The notes: generated by a model not told the origin, from the sequence alone. DNA of 64,000 nucleotides from Nitrococcus mobilis Nb-231 (GCF_000153205.1 NZ_CH672427.1:3030596-3094595), one strand, 5' to 3'. Shown: positions 24,602-33,249, counted from the stretch's first letter. Made by a program: numbers and translations.

Positions 24602-26142
24602 CAGGATCGTTGTTCCCAGTCGCGCAGTGCCGTCCGGAAGCGCCACAGCTCGGTGAGGCGGTAGCCGGTGTAGCGACCGAGCAGTAGCGCCACGGCCAGG
24701 ACCAGCAGCAGCAGCTCGGGGAACACGAAGGCCAGATGGGCGAGCAGCGGCTGGTTCATGGCGAGGTAGGCCAGGATCGCCACGGCGAGGCTGCCGAACC
24801 CCTTCTGCAGTGCATCGCGCGCACCGGCTTCCTCCCAGACCACCGACATTCGTTCCACCGTCATCGCCAAAATGACCATCGGGAATAGCGCGACCGAGAG
24901 CGCACGGTCGAAACCGAGACTGTGGCTGAACACGCTGATCACCGCCATGATCAAAACCACCACGACCAGTACCGACGCCAGTCGAGGCACGAGCAGCAAG
25001 CGCAGGCGCTCGAAATAGAAGCGCACCAGCAATCCGAGCGCCACCACTACGCAGAATAGCGTGATTCCGACGACCAGTTGGGTCTCGCGAAAGGCCATGG
25101 CGATCAGCACCGGCATGAAGGTGCCGAAGGTTTGCATGCCCACGATGTTGCGCATCAACACCACGATCAGCGCGCCGACAGGCACCAGCAAAAGGATGCG
25201 ATAGACACTCTGCGTCTGCACCGGCAGCGAGAACAACGATAGCGAGACCAGCAGCGAGTCCAGGTCTGCGGCGTGTTGGGTGGCCACAGTCATTACGTCC
25301 CGTTGGGTACGGGTGGCCGCAAAGCCCCACTCGACTACTCTGGCCCCTTCGACGTGCACCGTCGGATGCTTGCCCGTGCCCCACAGCAGGCGCGTGGCTG
25401 GGAGCCCGGTGGCGCCGGTCTCCGGGTCGATGGTGATCCAGTGCCGCTCGTTGTGGACCTGCAGCCACGGTTGCAGGTGCTGGGCACGCATGCCTTTGTT
25501 CAGCTCCAAGGTCCAGGCTACGCGCGCCGGGATGCGCGCACCGGCGAGGATTTTGATTAGATTGCGTACGTGCCCCTCGGGGTTGGCTACGCCGTCGCGC
25601 AGCAGGCGCACGCGATCGTCGCCGCTTGGTTCGTTGTAGCGCAGAACCAACCGCCGCGCGAACGATTCGATGTCCGCTGAGGCCGCGCGCACGCTATCGA
25701 GCAGCCCGCGCACCGCGGCACCTTGCGGCTCCCCGTAATCCGGCACCTCCGGATAACCGGGCACGGGCGAGAGTTGCTGAGCTAGGCCGGTACTCCCCTT
25801 GGTGAGCTGCAAACGGTAGTATAGGGTTTGCCTGCCGCGCGCTCGCCGCGCTGTCCAGATCGCGCGGCGCTCGGCCCCCTTGCCGTCGCTGATGGCAGTG
25901 AATGCCGTTGCGATGAATTCTTCCTGTAACCGCGTGAAACCGGTGTTGCTATCGGGCAACGGCATATCCACGCGTACTGGGCCACCGTCGGCCCGTAGCT
26001 GCACACGCATGTCCACCGTCCACACCTCGGCGGTGGTGTCGGGAGTCAATGGTAGCCCCAACACTTCGGCTTTGTAGGCGGTGATAGCAAGCCCGATCAG
26101 GATCAGCGATAGCGCCAGCAGGCGCACGTGTAAGTCTTTCAC
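24601..26142 (-). CDS. Inactive transglutaminase domain fused to seven transmembrane helices
   Basis: This 513-residue membrane protein has an N-terminal helix (LLALSLILIGLAITAY) followed by an extracytoplasmic region of about 270 residues with transglutaminase-like features. In that region RNLIKILAGARIPARVAWTLEL lacks the usual catalytic Cys-containing GxC motif. It ends in a 7-helix bundle beginning SVYRILLLVPVGALIVVLM. It matches the inactive-transglutaminase-7TM family by layout. It overlaps the protease-like gene by 4 bases (ATGA) and the ligase gene by 1 base, so the three are translationally coupled. It probably presents or recognises a periplasmic peptide for the operon (inference). 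Confidence 0.85.
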   Translation of the reverse strand: MKDLHVRLLALSLILIGLAITAYKAEVLGLPLTPDTTAEVWTVDMRVQLRADGGPVRVDMPLPDSNTGFTRLQEEFIATAFTAISDGKGAERRAIWTARRARGRQTLYYRLQLTKGSTGLAQQLSPVPGYPEVPDYGEPQGAAVRGLLDSVRAASADIESFARRLVLRYNEPSGDDRVRLLRDGVANPEGHVRNLIKILAGARIPARVAWTLELNKGMRAQHLQPWLQVHNERHWITIDPETGATGLPATRLLWGTGKHPTVHVEGARVVEWGFAATRTQRDVMTVATQHAADLDSLLVSLSLFSLPVQTQSVYRILLLVPVGALIVVLMRNIVGMQTFGTFMPVLIAMAFRETQLVVGITLFCVVVALGLLVRFYFERLRLLLVPRLASVLVVVVLIMAVISVFSHSLGFDRALSVALFPMVILAMTVERMSVVWEEAGARDALQKGFGSLAVAILAYLAMNQPLLAHLAFVFPELLLLVLAVALLLGRYTGYRLTELWRFRTALRDWEQRS

Positions 26143-26729
26143 CGCGAGTCACTAACCGCTGTGCGCGAATGCGCTTCCGCCTCCAGCTTGTGAAGTGAGG
26201 TATGTTTGCACTTGCGTTGGGCCAGAAAACTCTCGCGTGGATCGACGAGCGCTATATCGCCGAGAAAGCGCCGCCCCAGGAGCACCGGATAGTTGAAGTT
26301 GCCGCGGTCGGCGAGTGAAAATTCCGCCTCGTGTTCGCGTCCATCGATGCAGAATGCCATCTCCACGACATAACGGGGCTGGAGGTGCGCATTCTTGCGC
26401 TTGATCAGCACGGTATCCACCACCGGTCGCTCGTAGACGAGCGTGGGCAGCTCGCCCTTGTAGGTCTCCTTGTGTGCTTTCAGCGGCACATTGAAGCGCA
26501 CCCATTTCGCGCCGTCGCGTTCGAACTCCACCACGTCCACGGCATGCAGCGACGAGGTTTTCGCCCCGGTATCGAGCCGGGCCTTCAGGAGCAGCTTCTG
26601 CGGTTCGAGAACTACCCATTCGATCCAGCCGAGCAGCGAGCGCGACTGCGGGTCGTCAGCCGCCTTTACCGGCGCAAGGGGGCCGAGAATGCCAATTGCA
26701 AGGGTCACGATCAGCGACATACGGGTCAT
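26139..26729 (-). CDS. Retropepsin-like exported protein (COG4067, 'ATP-dependent zinc protease' family)
   Basis: This 196-residue protein has a signal peptide (MSLIVTLAIGILGPLAPVKA) and an aspartic-protease-like core: KARLDTGAKTSSLHA carries the catalytic D-T-G, and FNYPVLLGRRFLGDIALVDP the following psi-loop. The 'zinc protease' name in databases is historical; the fold is retropepsin-like. It is the first gene of the three-gene unit with the transglutaminase-7TM protein and the ATP-grasp ligase. Together they suggest a periplasmic peptide-processing or peptide-tagging pathway linked across the membrane (inference). Confidence 0.85.
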   Translation of the reverse strand: MTRMSLIVTLAIGILGPLAPVKAADDPQSRSLLGWIEWVVLEPQKLLLKARLDTGAKTSSLHAVDVVEFERDGAKWVRFNVPLKAHKETYKGELPTLVYERPVVDTVLIKRKNAHLQPRYVVEMAFCIDGREHEAEFSLADRGNFNYPVLLGRRFLGDIALVDPRESFLAQRKCKHTSLHKLEAEAHSRTAVSDSR

Positions 26730-26761
26730 GACGGGTATCTGTGTTGGGATTAGGGGTTAAA

Positions 26762-27222
26762 ATAATAGGGCGCAGTCTAACTCGAATTCCCTTTGAAAAT
26801 CTTCCCGGATTTCTGTCTTCAATCAGCGAATGAGCGCTGCGTTCGCCCATTTGATCGATGTTTTCGTGATGCTCTCGAGTGCCGGCGGCGGTGGGTATGA
26901 CGGCACGCATCGATCTCGCCGGCAGCGAGGCAATTATCGACGCGGTTGCGGCGGATGCCAAGCAGGCCGGTGGCGGTGGTGGTCAATTATCTGGGTGCGC
27001 CACTGCGCCGCACGTAAGGGTAATGCCGCAGCGTTGTGGTTCTACGATAGGCTGATCCGCTGTGCGGAGAGCTGCATTGGCGTTGTCATGAGCTCCTCGC
27101 GGCGGTCTGCTTGGCTTCCTGCCGGGCAATTGCGAGAAGATCACTACTGGCACCGTCGATGGCGGGGTAGGGAACCGCTTTTAGCAGAGCGTAGAGCGTT
27201 TGTCGCGAGTCCGAGGTAGCCC
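26762..27222. other. Intergenic, decayed sequence without a supported gene
   Basis: Short frames on both strands do not hold together. A plus-strand stretch near 26897-27010 reads MTARIDLAGSEAIIDAVAADAKQAGG and, after a shift, VAVVVNYLGAP. It could be an old oxidoreductase fragment but is too short to call. The first 60 bases probably hold the promoter of the operon that starts at 26729. Confidence 0.4.
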
Positions 27223-27435
27223 ATGAGCAAGCTGGATGGCAAAGTCGCGCTCGTCACTGGCGCCAGCCGCGGTCTCGGCGCGGCCATGGTGATCGGGTTC
27301 GCCGCCGAAGGGGCTACGGTCGTGCTTGCCGCCTGTACCCGCGCTGACCTGGACCGCGTGGCCACAGCGCAGGCTGCTAATCGCAGCCTGCGCTCGGTTG
27401 ACCGCTATGGCCTTAATGCAGCGGGGCCAGTTTGA
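27223..27435 (+). pseudogene. Truncated short-chain dehydrogenase (N-terminus only)
   Basis: ATG 27223 begins MSKLDGKVALVTGASRGLGAA with the complete SDR nucleotide-binding TGASRGLG, continuing to the end of the second strand (ATVVLAACTR). Homology ends about 45 residues in. The remaining codons run into the 3' end of the opposite exported-protein gene, with which the frame overlaps by 23 bases. A normal SDR needs about 250 residues, so this is a remnant cut by a rearrangement at about 27360. Confidence 0.75.
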
Positions 27436-28033
27436 CGTTCTTATATCCCAAGGCATGGGCGATGTCGTACATCGCTTGATTGAGGATTTTATGGGTGTTT
27501 TTGTCGGCGGCGTGACCGTGCTTGGCATCGATGTCGGTCATCACCTCGACGTGGATTTTGTGTGATAGCGCGTGGTCGAACAGATAACCGGACCACCAGG
27601 TACGATCGGGCGTCGTACCCGCCTCTACCAGCGCCTTGGCGAGCTCTGCACCCTGCAAATCCGCCGGTGCGGCCGGCAGTTTGACGCCCGCCTCGGTGGC
27701 ACGCTTGAGTGCGGCGTGAACGGCAAAAGTCATGCCGTTGATAAAGTTCGTCACATTTTTTTCGCCGTATTGCTTGTTCAGCTTGGCGACCTCGGCGTTG
27801 ACGGTCTCCTCGCCGAGCATTGATACCAGCGCCTTCGAAAACGTGAAGTGCTCCGCGCCGCCGCCGGCCTCGACCAAGGCGGCGGTAACCTCTAGCGCCG
27901 GCTCGCCGTGGTAGACGGGGCCACCGAACCAGTTGGTCGCCGCATTGTCGTGGCCGCCTGCCGCAAACGTCGCGCCACTTAATAGCAGCCCCAGGCTTGC
28001 GGTCAACGCCGCAAAGACCTTGATCATCTTCAT
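27413..28033 (-). CDS. Exported protein of unknown function (intact paralogue)
   Basis: The start is placed at ATG 28033, five bases after AGGTGA; the in-frame GTG at 28042 overlaps that ribosome site. The 206-residue product opens with a signal peptide (MKMIKVFAALTASLGLLLSGATFAAGG), followed by a helical soluble domain of about 180 residues. That domain contains NFINGMTFAVHAALKRATEAGVKL and WWSGYLFDHALSHKIHVEVMTDIDAKHG, with several histidines and tryptophans but no metal motif that I recognise. The hexapeptide ALVEAG occurs twice, about 100 residues apart. A decayed copy lies at 32765-33028. I do not recognise the family. Confidence 0.75.
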   Translation of the reverse strand: MKMIKVFAALTASLGLLLSGATFAAGGHDNAATNWFGGPVYHGEPALEVTAALVEAGGGAEHFTFSKALVSMLGEETVNAEVAKLNKQYGEKNVTNFINGMTFAVHAALKRATEAGVKLPAAPADLQGAELAKALVEAGTTPDRTWWSGYLFDHALSHKIHVEVMTDIDAKHGHAADKNTHKILNQAMYDIAHALGYKNVKLAPLH

Positions 28034-28042
28034 CTTGCTCAC

Positions 28043-28483
28043 CTCTTAGAGTTGACTGCCTGTCAGCCGCTGCGCCAAAACGATGCAGCGCCGCTCAGGT
28101 TTGAGCTACGGATACCAGTGAGGAAATCCCCGGCGCCTTGGCTAGCTCGTAACCTTGTGCTTGCTGCGGTCGATCAGCGTGGCAAGCCGTCCATCGCCAA
28201 ATGAATAGTAGTATTCAAGACAACTACTATGAGCGAAGCCAGTTTATTGTCAAGCCCACCGTCTGCTAACGCTCCGCCGCGGCAGGTACGCTCCGTGTGT
28301 ATTGCGGAACGAGGCCGAGACTTTACGCCAGAGCTTGAGCCTGCTCGTTGATGAGTCGGTGACCGCGCGAGCGACCGGGCCGAGTGGCCACGGAGCCAGC
28401 ACATAGCGACGTTGATACTCCGTGTCGAACTTGGCGCGGATGACGAAGAAGCCTCTGGCCAAGTGCACAGCCTGAAATGACCA
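28043..28483. other. Intergenic with a palindrome; no supported gene
   Basis: Probably holds the promoter of the exported-protein gene. A possible 41-codon plus-strand frame starting at 28229 directly after the palindrome (MSEASLLSSPPSANAPP...) has no recognised family and ends in TGA. Minus-strand frames here show no domain. Confidence 0.4.
28205..28230. promoter_or_regulatory. 8-base inverted repeat, operator-like
   Basis: ATAGTAGT and ACTACTAT flank a 10-base AT-rich centre. The symmetry and spacing suit a homodimeric regulator. It lies about 170 bases upstream of the exported-protein gene and overlaps the ATG of a short plus-strand frame, which could be the stump of an autoregulated regulator gene (speculative). 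Confidence 0.35.
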
Positions 28484-28800
28484 TCACTCGATGATCAACG
28501 GGTAATCGCCGCCTTCCCAGCGATCTGCGGCTGGCCAGTAGAAGGTGAACACGACCGGGTTGCCCACGGTGAGTTCCGTCGTGGCAAGATCGACAAAGGG
28601 AATTCCAAAGCCACTATCTTGCGTCGGCGTGTCGTAACTGGTGCGCCAGCCGTCGATACTCCAGTGGATGGACGCCGCGGCCGTAAGCTTCAGGCGCAGG
28701 ATGCGGGTCCGCCGGCAGGCAGCGGCACTTGTGGTTGGAACGCCAGATGCCGTGGCGCGCGCCGACCTGGTCGATCTGGTAGCGTTGCCGGGTTGCGGCG
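28484..28800 (-). pseudogene. C-terminal fragment of a glucoamylase-like (GH15) protein
   Basis: The last about 75 codons read RILRLKLTAAASIHWSIDGW, then RTSYDTPTQDSGFGIPFVDL and FTFYWPAADRWEGGDYPLIIE. This resembles the beta-rich C-terminus of bacterial glucan 1,4-alpha-glucosidases. Just upstream the matching piece HLAFQPQVPLPAG is in another frame, so a frameshift separates them near 28715. The catalytic (alpha/alpha)6 barrel is absent; the fragment ends where the opposite-strand yaeQ begins. The assignment rests on remembered family sequence. Confidence 0.5.
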
Positions 28801-28866
28801 GCGTGTCGAAGACACAGCCGGCGGCGAGCGTGTACAATCCGAAGTTTGTCTCCCACGGCACCCTGC

Positions 28867-29142
28867 ATGGCATTGGGCGCCACCATTTACAAGGTCGAGC
28901 TGCAGGTCAGCGACATGGACCGGCACTACTCCGCCACCCATGCACTGACTCTGGCGCGCCACAGGAATCTCACCGTACTGGAGATTCCCGGCAGCACGGT
29001 CGCCGAGCTGGCCGCGCCGTTGCAGCGTGGCATACGCCTACAATGCTTGATCCAGGATGGCCAGCTGCAACTGATGAATGACGCTGATGCGGCCGCGGTA
29101 GCCCCGGTGGTGCGCATGGCACTGCCCGAAACCGTGAGCTGA
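28867..29142 (+). pseudogene. yaeQ: YaeQ-family protein with large internal deletion
   Basis: The 91-residue frame starts MALGATIYKVELQVSDMDRH, continuing to HALTLARH, exactly like the YaeQ N-terminus. It then jumps directly to RNLTVLEIPGSTVAELAAPLQRG and the YaeQ C-terminus with IQDGQLQL. About 90 central residues that contain the PD-(D/E)XK-like core are missing, yet the frame is kept. Intact YaeQ proteins have about 180 residues. It is probably non-functional, although an expressed miniature cannot be excluded. Confidence 0.8.
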
Positions 29143-29191
29143 TAGCCCTAACTGTTCGCACCCGCCCATCACTTTTCACCGGAGTCATCCC

Positions 29192-29626
29192 ATGCGTTGG
29201 TTACTGTCCCTGCTCGCCCTGCTTACACTCGCCGCCTGCACCGATGCCCCGCCGCCCCAGGCCAACGGGAGCGTGGACAAACTCACTGTGACCGACACCA
29301 GAGTCGGCACCGGTGCCGAGGCCACGCCCGGCATGAAGATCACCGTGCACTACACCGGCTGGCTGTATGACGACGGCACCAAGGACAAGCGCGGCAGCAA
29401 GTTCGACAGTTCGCACGACCGTGGCGAACCGTTCACCTTCGTGCTCGGCGCGGGCAACGTGATCAAGGGCTGGGATCAGGGTGTCGCCGGCATGCGCGTG
29501 GGTGGCGAGCGCACCCTGCTGATTCCAGCTTCGCTGGGCTATGGCGCGCGTGGCGCCGGCGGCGCCATCCCGCCGAACGCATCACTCGTATTCGACGTGG
29601 AGCTGGTCGACGTCAGCCCGCACTGA
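29192..29626 (+). CDS. FKBP-type peptidyl-prolyl isomerase lipoprotein
   Basis: The 144-residue product has a lipoprotein signal ([16 protein letters not shown], lipobox LAAC) followed by one FKBP domain from about residue 30. [56 protein letters not shown] and FDVELVDV contain the standard pocket residues (Y, F, D, W, Y, F). It should act in the periplasm, anchored to a membrane, to speed proline isomerisation during protein folding. It stands as a single gene convergent with the RIO kinase gene. Confidence 0.93.
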   Translation: MRWLLSLLALLTLAACTDAPPPQANGSVDKLTVTDTRVGTGAEATPGMKITVHYTGWLYDDGTKDKRGSKFDSSHDRGEPFTFVLGAGNVIKGWDQGVAGMRVGGERTLLIPASLGYGARGAGGAIPPNASLVFDVELVDVSPH

Positions 29627-29667
29627 AATCCCGCCGTCAGGCTCCTAACGGGATTTGTGCAAGCTCC

Positions 29668-30525
29668 TCAGCCTTCCTGCGCTGCTGCCTCGCGGCCCTG
29701 CTGGCGGATTATCGCCTCCTCGCGGGCGTCGATGATTGACTGCATCACGCTGTCGACATCGGCGATGCGTTCATCGAACTCGAACTGGCCGGTGAGCTCG
29801 CTGTCCGGGTGCAGCTCACCCAGTTCGTACAACGCCCACATCTCCTCGCCGTAGTGGGTGTCGAGCAGCTCCGGCGCGAAGCGCGACAGGCTGATCGTGA
29901 TATTGCCTACGTCACGGCGCAGCATTGTGCGGGCATTGTTGTTACCCGCGGCGCTCACTACCTGCGGCAGATCGATGATCACCGGGCCGTCCGGCCCGAT
30001 CAGGACGTTGTATTCGGACAGGTCGCCGTGGATCAGGCCCACGTAGAGCATGCGCGCGACCTGCTGCATCAGGAAACGGTGGTAATCGCGTGCCTCATCC
30101 GCCGACAACTCGACCTCACCCAGCCGCGGCGCCGAGTGGCCGTCGGCATCGGTGACCAGTTCCATAACCAGCACACCGCTGAAGTAGCCATAAGGTTGGG
30201 GCACGCACACGCCGGCGGCGACGAGCTGGTACAGTGCGTTGACCTCGCTGTTCTTCCAGGCCTCTTCGGTTTCCCGGCGGCCGAACTTCGTCGCCTTGCC
30301 CATCGCGCGCGCCTGCCGGCTGCCGCGCACCTTGCGCCCTTCCTGATACTGCACGCGCGCCTGGAAACTGCGCTGCGCCATGTTCTTGTAGACCTTGGCG
30401 CAGCGGATATCGTTACCGCAGCGAACGACGTAGACGGAGGCTTCCTTGCCGCTCTTGAGCGGCCGGAGCACCTGGTCGACGACGCCCTCGTCGATCAGTT
30501 CTTGCAGTCCCTTGGGAGTTTTCAT
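29668..30525 (-). CDS. RIO-family serine/threonine kinase
   Basis: This 285-residue atypical kinase has the RIO N-terminal KSGKEASVYVVRC phosphate-binding loop with the following lysine in RCAKVYKN. The hinge is LVMELV, the catalytic loop LIHGDLSEYNVLIG (Asp and Asn present) and the metal-binding IIDLPQ. Bacterial RIO1-like kinases of this length are common in gammaproteobacteria; their substrates are not defined. The last about 30 residues are acidic and helical. The gene is intact and transcribed toward the FKBP gene. Confidence 0.9.
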   Translation of the reverse strand: MKTPKGLQELIDEGVVDQVLRPLKSGKEASVYVVRCGNDIRCAKVYKNMAQRSFQARVQYQEGRKVRGSRQARAMGKATKFGRRETEEAWKNSEVNALYQLVAAGVCVPQPYGYFSGVLVMELVTDADGHSAPRLGEVELSADEARDYHRFLMQQVARMLYVGLIHGDLSEYNVLIGPDGPVIIDLPQVVSAAGNNNARTMLRRDVGNITISLSRFAPELLDTHYGEEMWALYELGELHPDSELTGQFEFDERIADVDSVMQSIIDAREEAIIRQQGREAAAQEG

Positions 30526-31347
30526 AGATGGAATAGCTTCACTATGCGGAGCAACGTCTATTATGGCTGATCGATGGCCCGCGATCTGCGCTCACGCGGT
30601 CGCCAGGGAATTCTACACTGCCGCGGCGATCTCGAACGAGTGCCGCCGCGCAGTATGCTCGAACACGTTGGCCGTGGGCATCAATTCATTCGGGCGATGC
30701 CGCGCGATGAACGCCGTGATGCTACCCGTCACCATGCTGACACCTCGACACCGGCGTTGGGTACGGCACGCACCGGCTGGCCTGGCTGCGCCAGCTCGAA
30801 ATAGCCGAGCAGCTTCAGCACGTCCTGCGGGAACGCATCGGTGCTGTCGAAGTAGCGGCGCAAGGCGCCGGCGGTGGCCAATAGCAAACACTAAACACTG
30901 CGCTGTAAGCACGCCCGCAAAGCGGGGTAAGGGTAACAAAGCCAAGGTATCGGAGGAACCGCCAAGGCCCGCCGAGCGGCGGATCGTCACGGCATGGGCA
31001 CAGCGATTAAAGCGTGTCTTCAGCATCGAAACTGAAACCGGCGCTGCCTGCAGTAGACCGATGAAAGTCACTGCGCTTGTATCGAAGACCCCAAGGTCGC
31101 CCGCCATTAGATCAGTCGCCTACCCGAGAACTGAGGCCCGCCACAGGCCACCTTGTTCGACTAAGGAAAAGCGATCAATGAATCACGGGGAGGTTGCCTG
31201 AAGGGCAAGGCAAGGCCGTGGCTGGCCGGTTGTTCGGATATGACCGGAGAAATGGCCGAAATCAAGTGGACTGAGATGGTTATTGCACACCGGCGGCCCG
31301 AATATTTAGAGAGTGATGGGCTCTGGCAGGATGGTTTTCAGCAAAAA
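30526..31347. other. Long stretch without a supported gene
   Basis: About 820 bases carry only scrambled frames. The best minus-strand piece, around 30750-30850, reads RRYFDSTDAFPQDVLKLLGYFELAQPG and is interrupted by a stop soon after; I do not recognise it. The first bases should include the RIO kinase promoter. The rest looks like degraded coding sequence, with composition becoming AT-richer toward 31350. Confidence 0.4.
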
Positions 31348-31581
31348 TGGGGTATGCTTCGAATGGCACTTAGTTAAGCCGTAAATTACTGAAAATAAAG
31401 TGTAAAATCATAAACAAGGATATTGCAATCGCGTTGTCGAAACCGATCCAAGCCGAAAATTAGCGATTCGTCCCATCATAAGCCATTGAAATCGCTTTGT
31501 GTCCTCGCCGAGGCGCGCCATCGTAATCTATTGATATAGTAGAATTTATTAGCTTAAGTAAGTGCCATTGGGGTATGCTTC
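31348..31581. mobile_element. Non-autonomous IS4-type miniature element (MITE) with target duplication
   Basis: GGGGTATGCTTC occurs at 31349-31360 and again at 31570-31581. Immediately inside lie inverted repeats AATGGCACTTAGTTAAGC (31362-31379) and its complement at 31552-31569, with one mismatch. The element is thus about 209 bases, with a 12-base direct repeat as target-site duplication, inside the 10-13 base range of IS4-family elements. It holds no transposase; one short minus frame of about 30 codons touching its right side has no recognised domain. It is AT-rich relative to its surroundings. Confidence 0.75.
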
Positions 31582-31727
31582 CTATGTTTTCAGCCCAAAG
31601 CCAGGGTCGTATGTAACGGGAATCCGGCCATTCCATCAGGCAAGTTGTTCGTTTGGGTTTCGACGCTGCGGAATTGTGTGGGCTGAGTCTTAGTAGGTGC
31701 GCGGTCGGAAAGATGGGGGGAAGGTCC

Positions 31728-32582
31728 GTGAAACAATTCTGTGTTGCTGTTGGCTTGGTGATCGGCTTGGTCGCGGCGGGGTGTGCGTCTACCGGGCCCT
31801 CTACCTCGACGAGCACCGGGTTTTCGCTACCGTTTTCTGGACCAGCCCAATTTGAGCACTTGGCACCTACCAAAGCCACGGACCCGAGTCAGATCAACGT
31901 GCCGATCGGGCAGCGGCGCGCCGATCAGATTGCACGGCAATTGGGACTGAAAAAGGAGAACGTGCTCACCGAGCAGCAATTTCTCGAATTCATCAGCGGC
32001 GGGGGTGTTGGCGGCGACAAGAAGAGCGCGGCGTTGGCGGACAGGAGCGTCCAGATCTTTACCAATACGAATGGGCGTCCGCTGACTTCTGACGTCGACG
32101 GCGTCTCAACGGAAACGGTTCTCGCCAGTTACGGGCTCTTCGTGAACAAAAAAGGGCTGCTGCTAAGCTTGGCCAACCGAATCGCGCCGACGAGGATAGC
32201 GAACAGGTTGTTGGCTCCCGACGGTTACATCAACACGTGGTTCATGAACAATGGTGCGGAGGATTCCTTGGTCCAGCTTTACAAGTCGGCGTATACGGTA
32301 GAGGCCTTGTATGGCAACCAAGCGCAACAGACGTCGGGTCCATGGCAACTTGTGACCAACACCAAAGATGGCGCGAGCACGCAGGTTGGGATGTCAATGG
32401 CACCTGCGCTCTGGCTGACCAACTTCGCCCTGCTCTACACGCTGAAACCAGAAATCGCGGCGTACATGCCCGCCTACTGGACACCGATCCCCACCGCCGT
32501 GGCCGACGCAATTCTGGCGACTAAGGCTACTGGTTTTGTCCAGTACAGTGAGTATGCATCCTACTTTCCATCGCCGCGTTGA
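31728..32582 (+). CDS. Lipoprotein of unknown function
   Basis: The start is placed at GTG 31728 after GGAAGG; an open frame extends to 31653. The 284-residue product begins with a lipoprotein signal (KQFCVAVGLVIGLVAAGC, lipobox VAAGC), then a Ser/Thr-rich linker and a soluble domain. That domain contains PIGQRRADQIARQLGLKKENVLTEQQFLEFISGGG and, later, NTKDGASTQVGMSMAPALWLTNFALLYTL and a Trp/Tyr-rich end. I do not recognise the family. It begins about 150 bases after the MITE, which may carry part of its promoter. Confidence 0.7.
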   Translation: MKQFCVAVGLVIGLVAAGCASTGPSTSTSTGFSLPFSGPAQFEHLAPTKATDPSQINVPIGQRRADQIARQLGLKKENVLTEQQFLEFISGGGVGGDKKSAALADRSVQIFTNTNGRPLTSDVDGVSTETVLASYGLFVNKKGLLLSLANRIAPTRIANRLLAPDGYINTWFMNNGAEDSLVQLYKSAYTVEALYGNQAQQTSGPWQLVTNTKDGASTQVGMSMAPALWLTNFALLYTLKPEIAAYMPAYWTPIPTAVADAILATKATGFVQYSEYASYFPSPR

Positions 32583-32764
32583 TGCGAGCGTCGAGCTGCT
32601 GAATCGTTTCCCCTGACGGTTGGTGATATGACAGTCGCTCGCGTTTCGGGAGAGTTCGACCTGGTGTATCTCTGGCCGAACGGGATCATGAATGTCACCA
32701 CGCAGGACGGACGCGCAGATCGGGAATCTCCAATTCGTAGGAGATGTTTTGGCTCCGAAATCAA

Positions 32765-33028
32765 CCGGACACGATCGGCATGGTTTTGTGTGAGCGCAGT
32801 TGGCCGAACACGTAACCAGCTCACCAGGGCATGATCGGGCGTCGTACCTGCCTTCACCAGCGCGCGGTAACATTTAGCGCCGGCTTGCCGTGGTAAACCG
32901 GGCCGCCGAATCAGTTGTTGGTCGCCGCGCTGCCGTGGCCCACCTGCGGTAAACGCGGCGCCGCTTAGCAGCAGTCCCAGGCTTTCGGCCAACGTCGCAA
33001 GGCCCTTTATTATCAGTATCTTGCTCAC
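32765..33028 (-). pseudogene. Decayed paralogue of the exported protein at 27413-28033
   Basis: The signal-peptide region (KGLATLAESLGLLLSGAAFTAGG) closely matches the intact copy. Allowing two frameshifts and a stop, the sequence then reads FGGPVYHGKPALNVTA, jumps to RALVKAGTTPDHALVSW, and ends with a trace of GYVFGQLRSHK. The missing block of about 100 residues lies exactly between the two ALVEAG repeats present in the intact protein. This suggests deletion by recombination between them, followed by further decay. Confidence 0.75.
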
Positions 33029-33249
33029 CTCTCATGGTTGGCTGCCTGGTCAGTTATCGCATCAGGAAGATGTGGCGTTGCTCAGGTGGTGGACCTGAAC
33101 GAGGGAATTCCCGGCGTCTTGGCCGGCTCGGATTGAGCGCGCGGAATCGTCGAAGTTCTTATGCAGCAAGCGACGTTTTCCTCCGGGGGCCCGGAGCTTG
33201 CGGCAGCGCCCACTATTGGGCGCGTGACGATGAGTGTCGGCACCCCCAT

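Noticed and set aside
24602-25468. Upstream extension of the ATP-grasp ligase frame by about 290 codons
   Set aside because: It is the shadow of the transglutaminase-7TM gene. The conserved ligase N-terminus begins at the ATG overlapping that gene's stop.
30613-31107. 164-codon minus-strand frame
   Set aside because: No coherent domain, runs through Arg-rich and scrambled composition, no ribosome site. Kept as decayed sequence.
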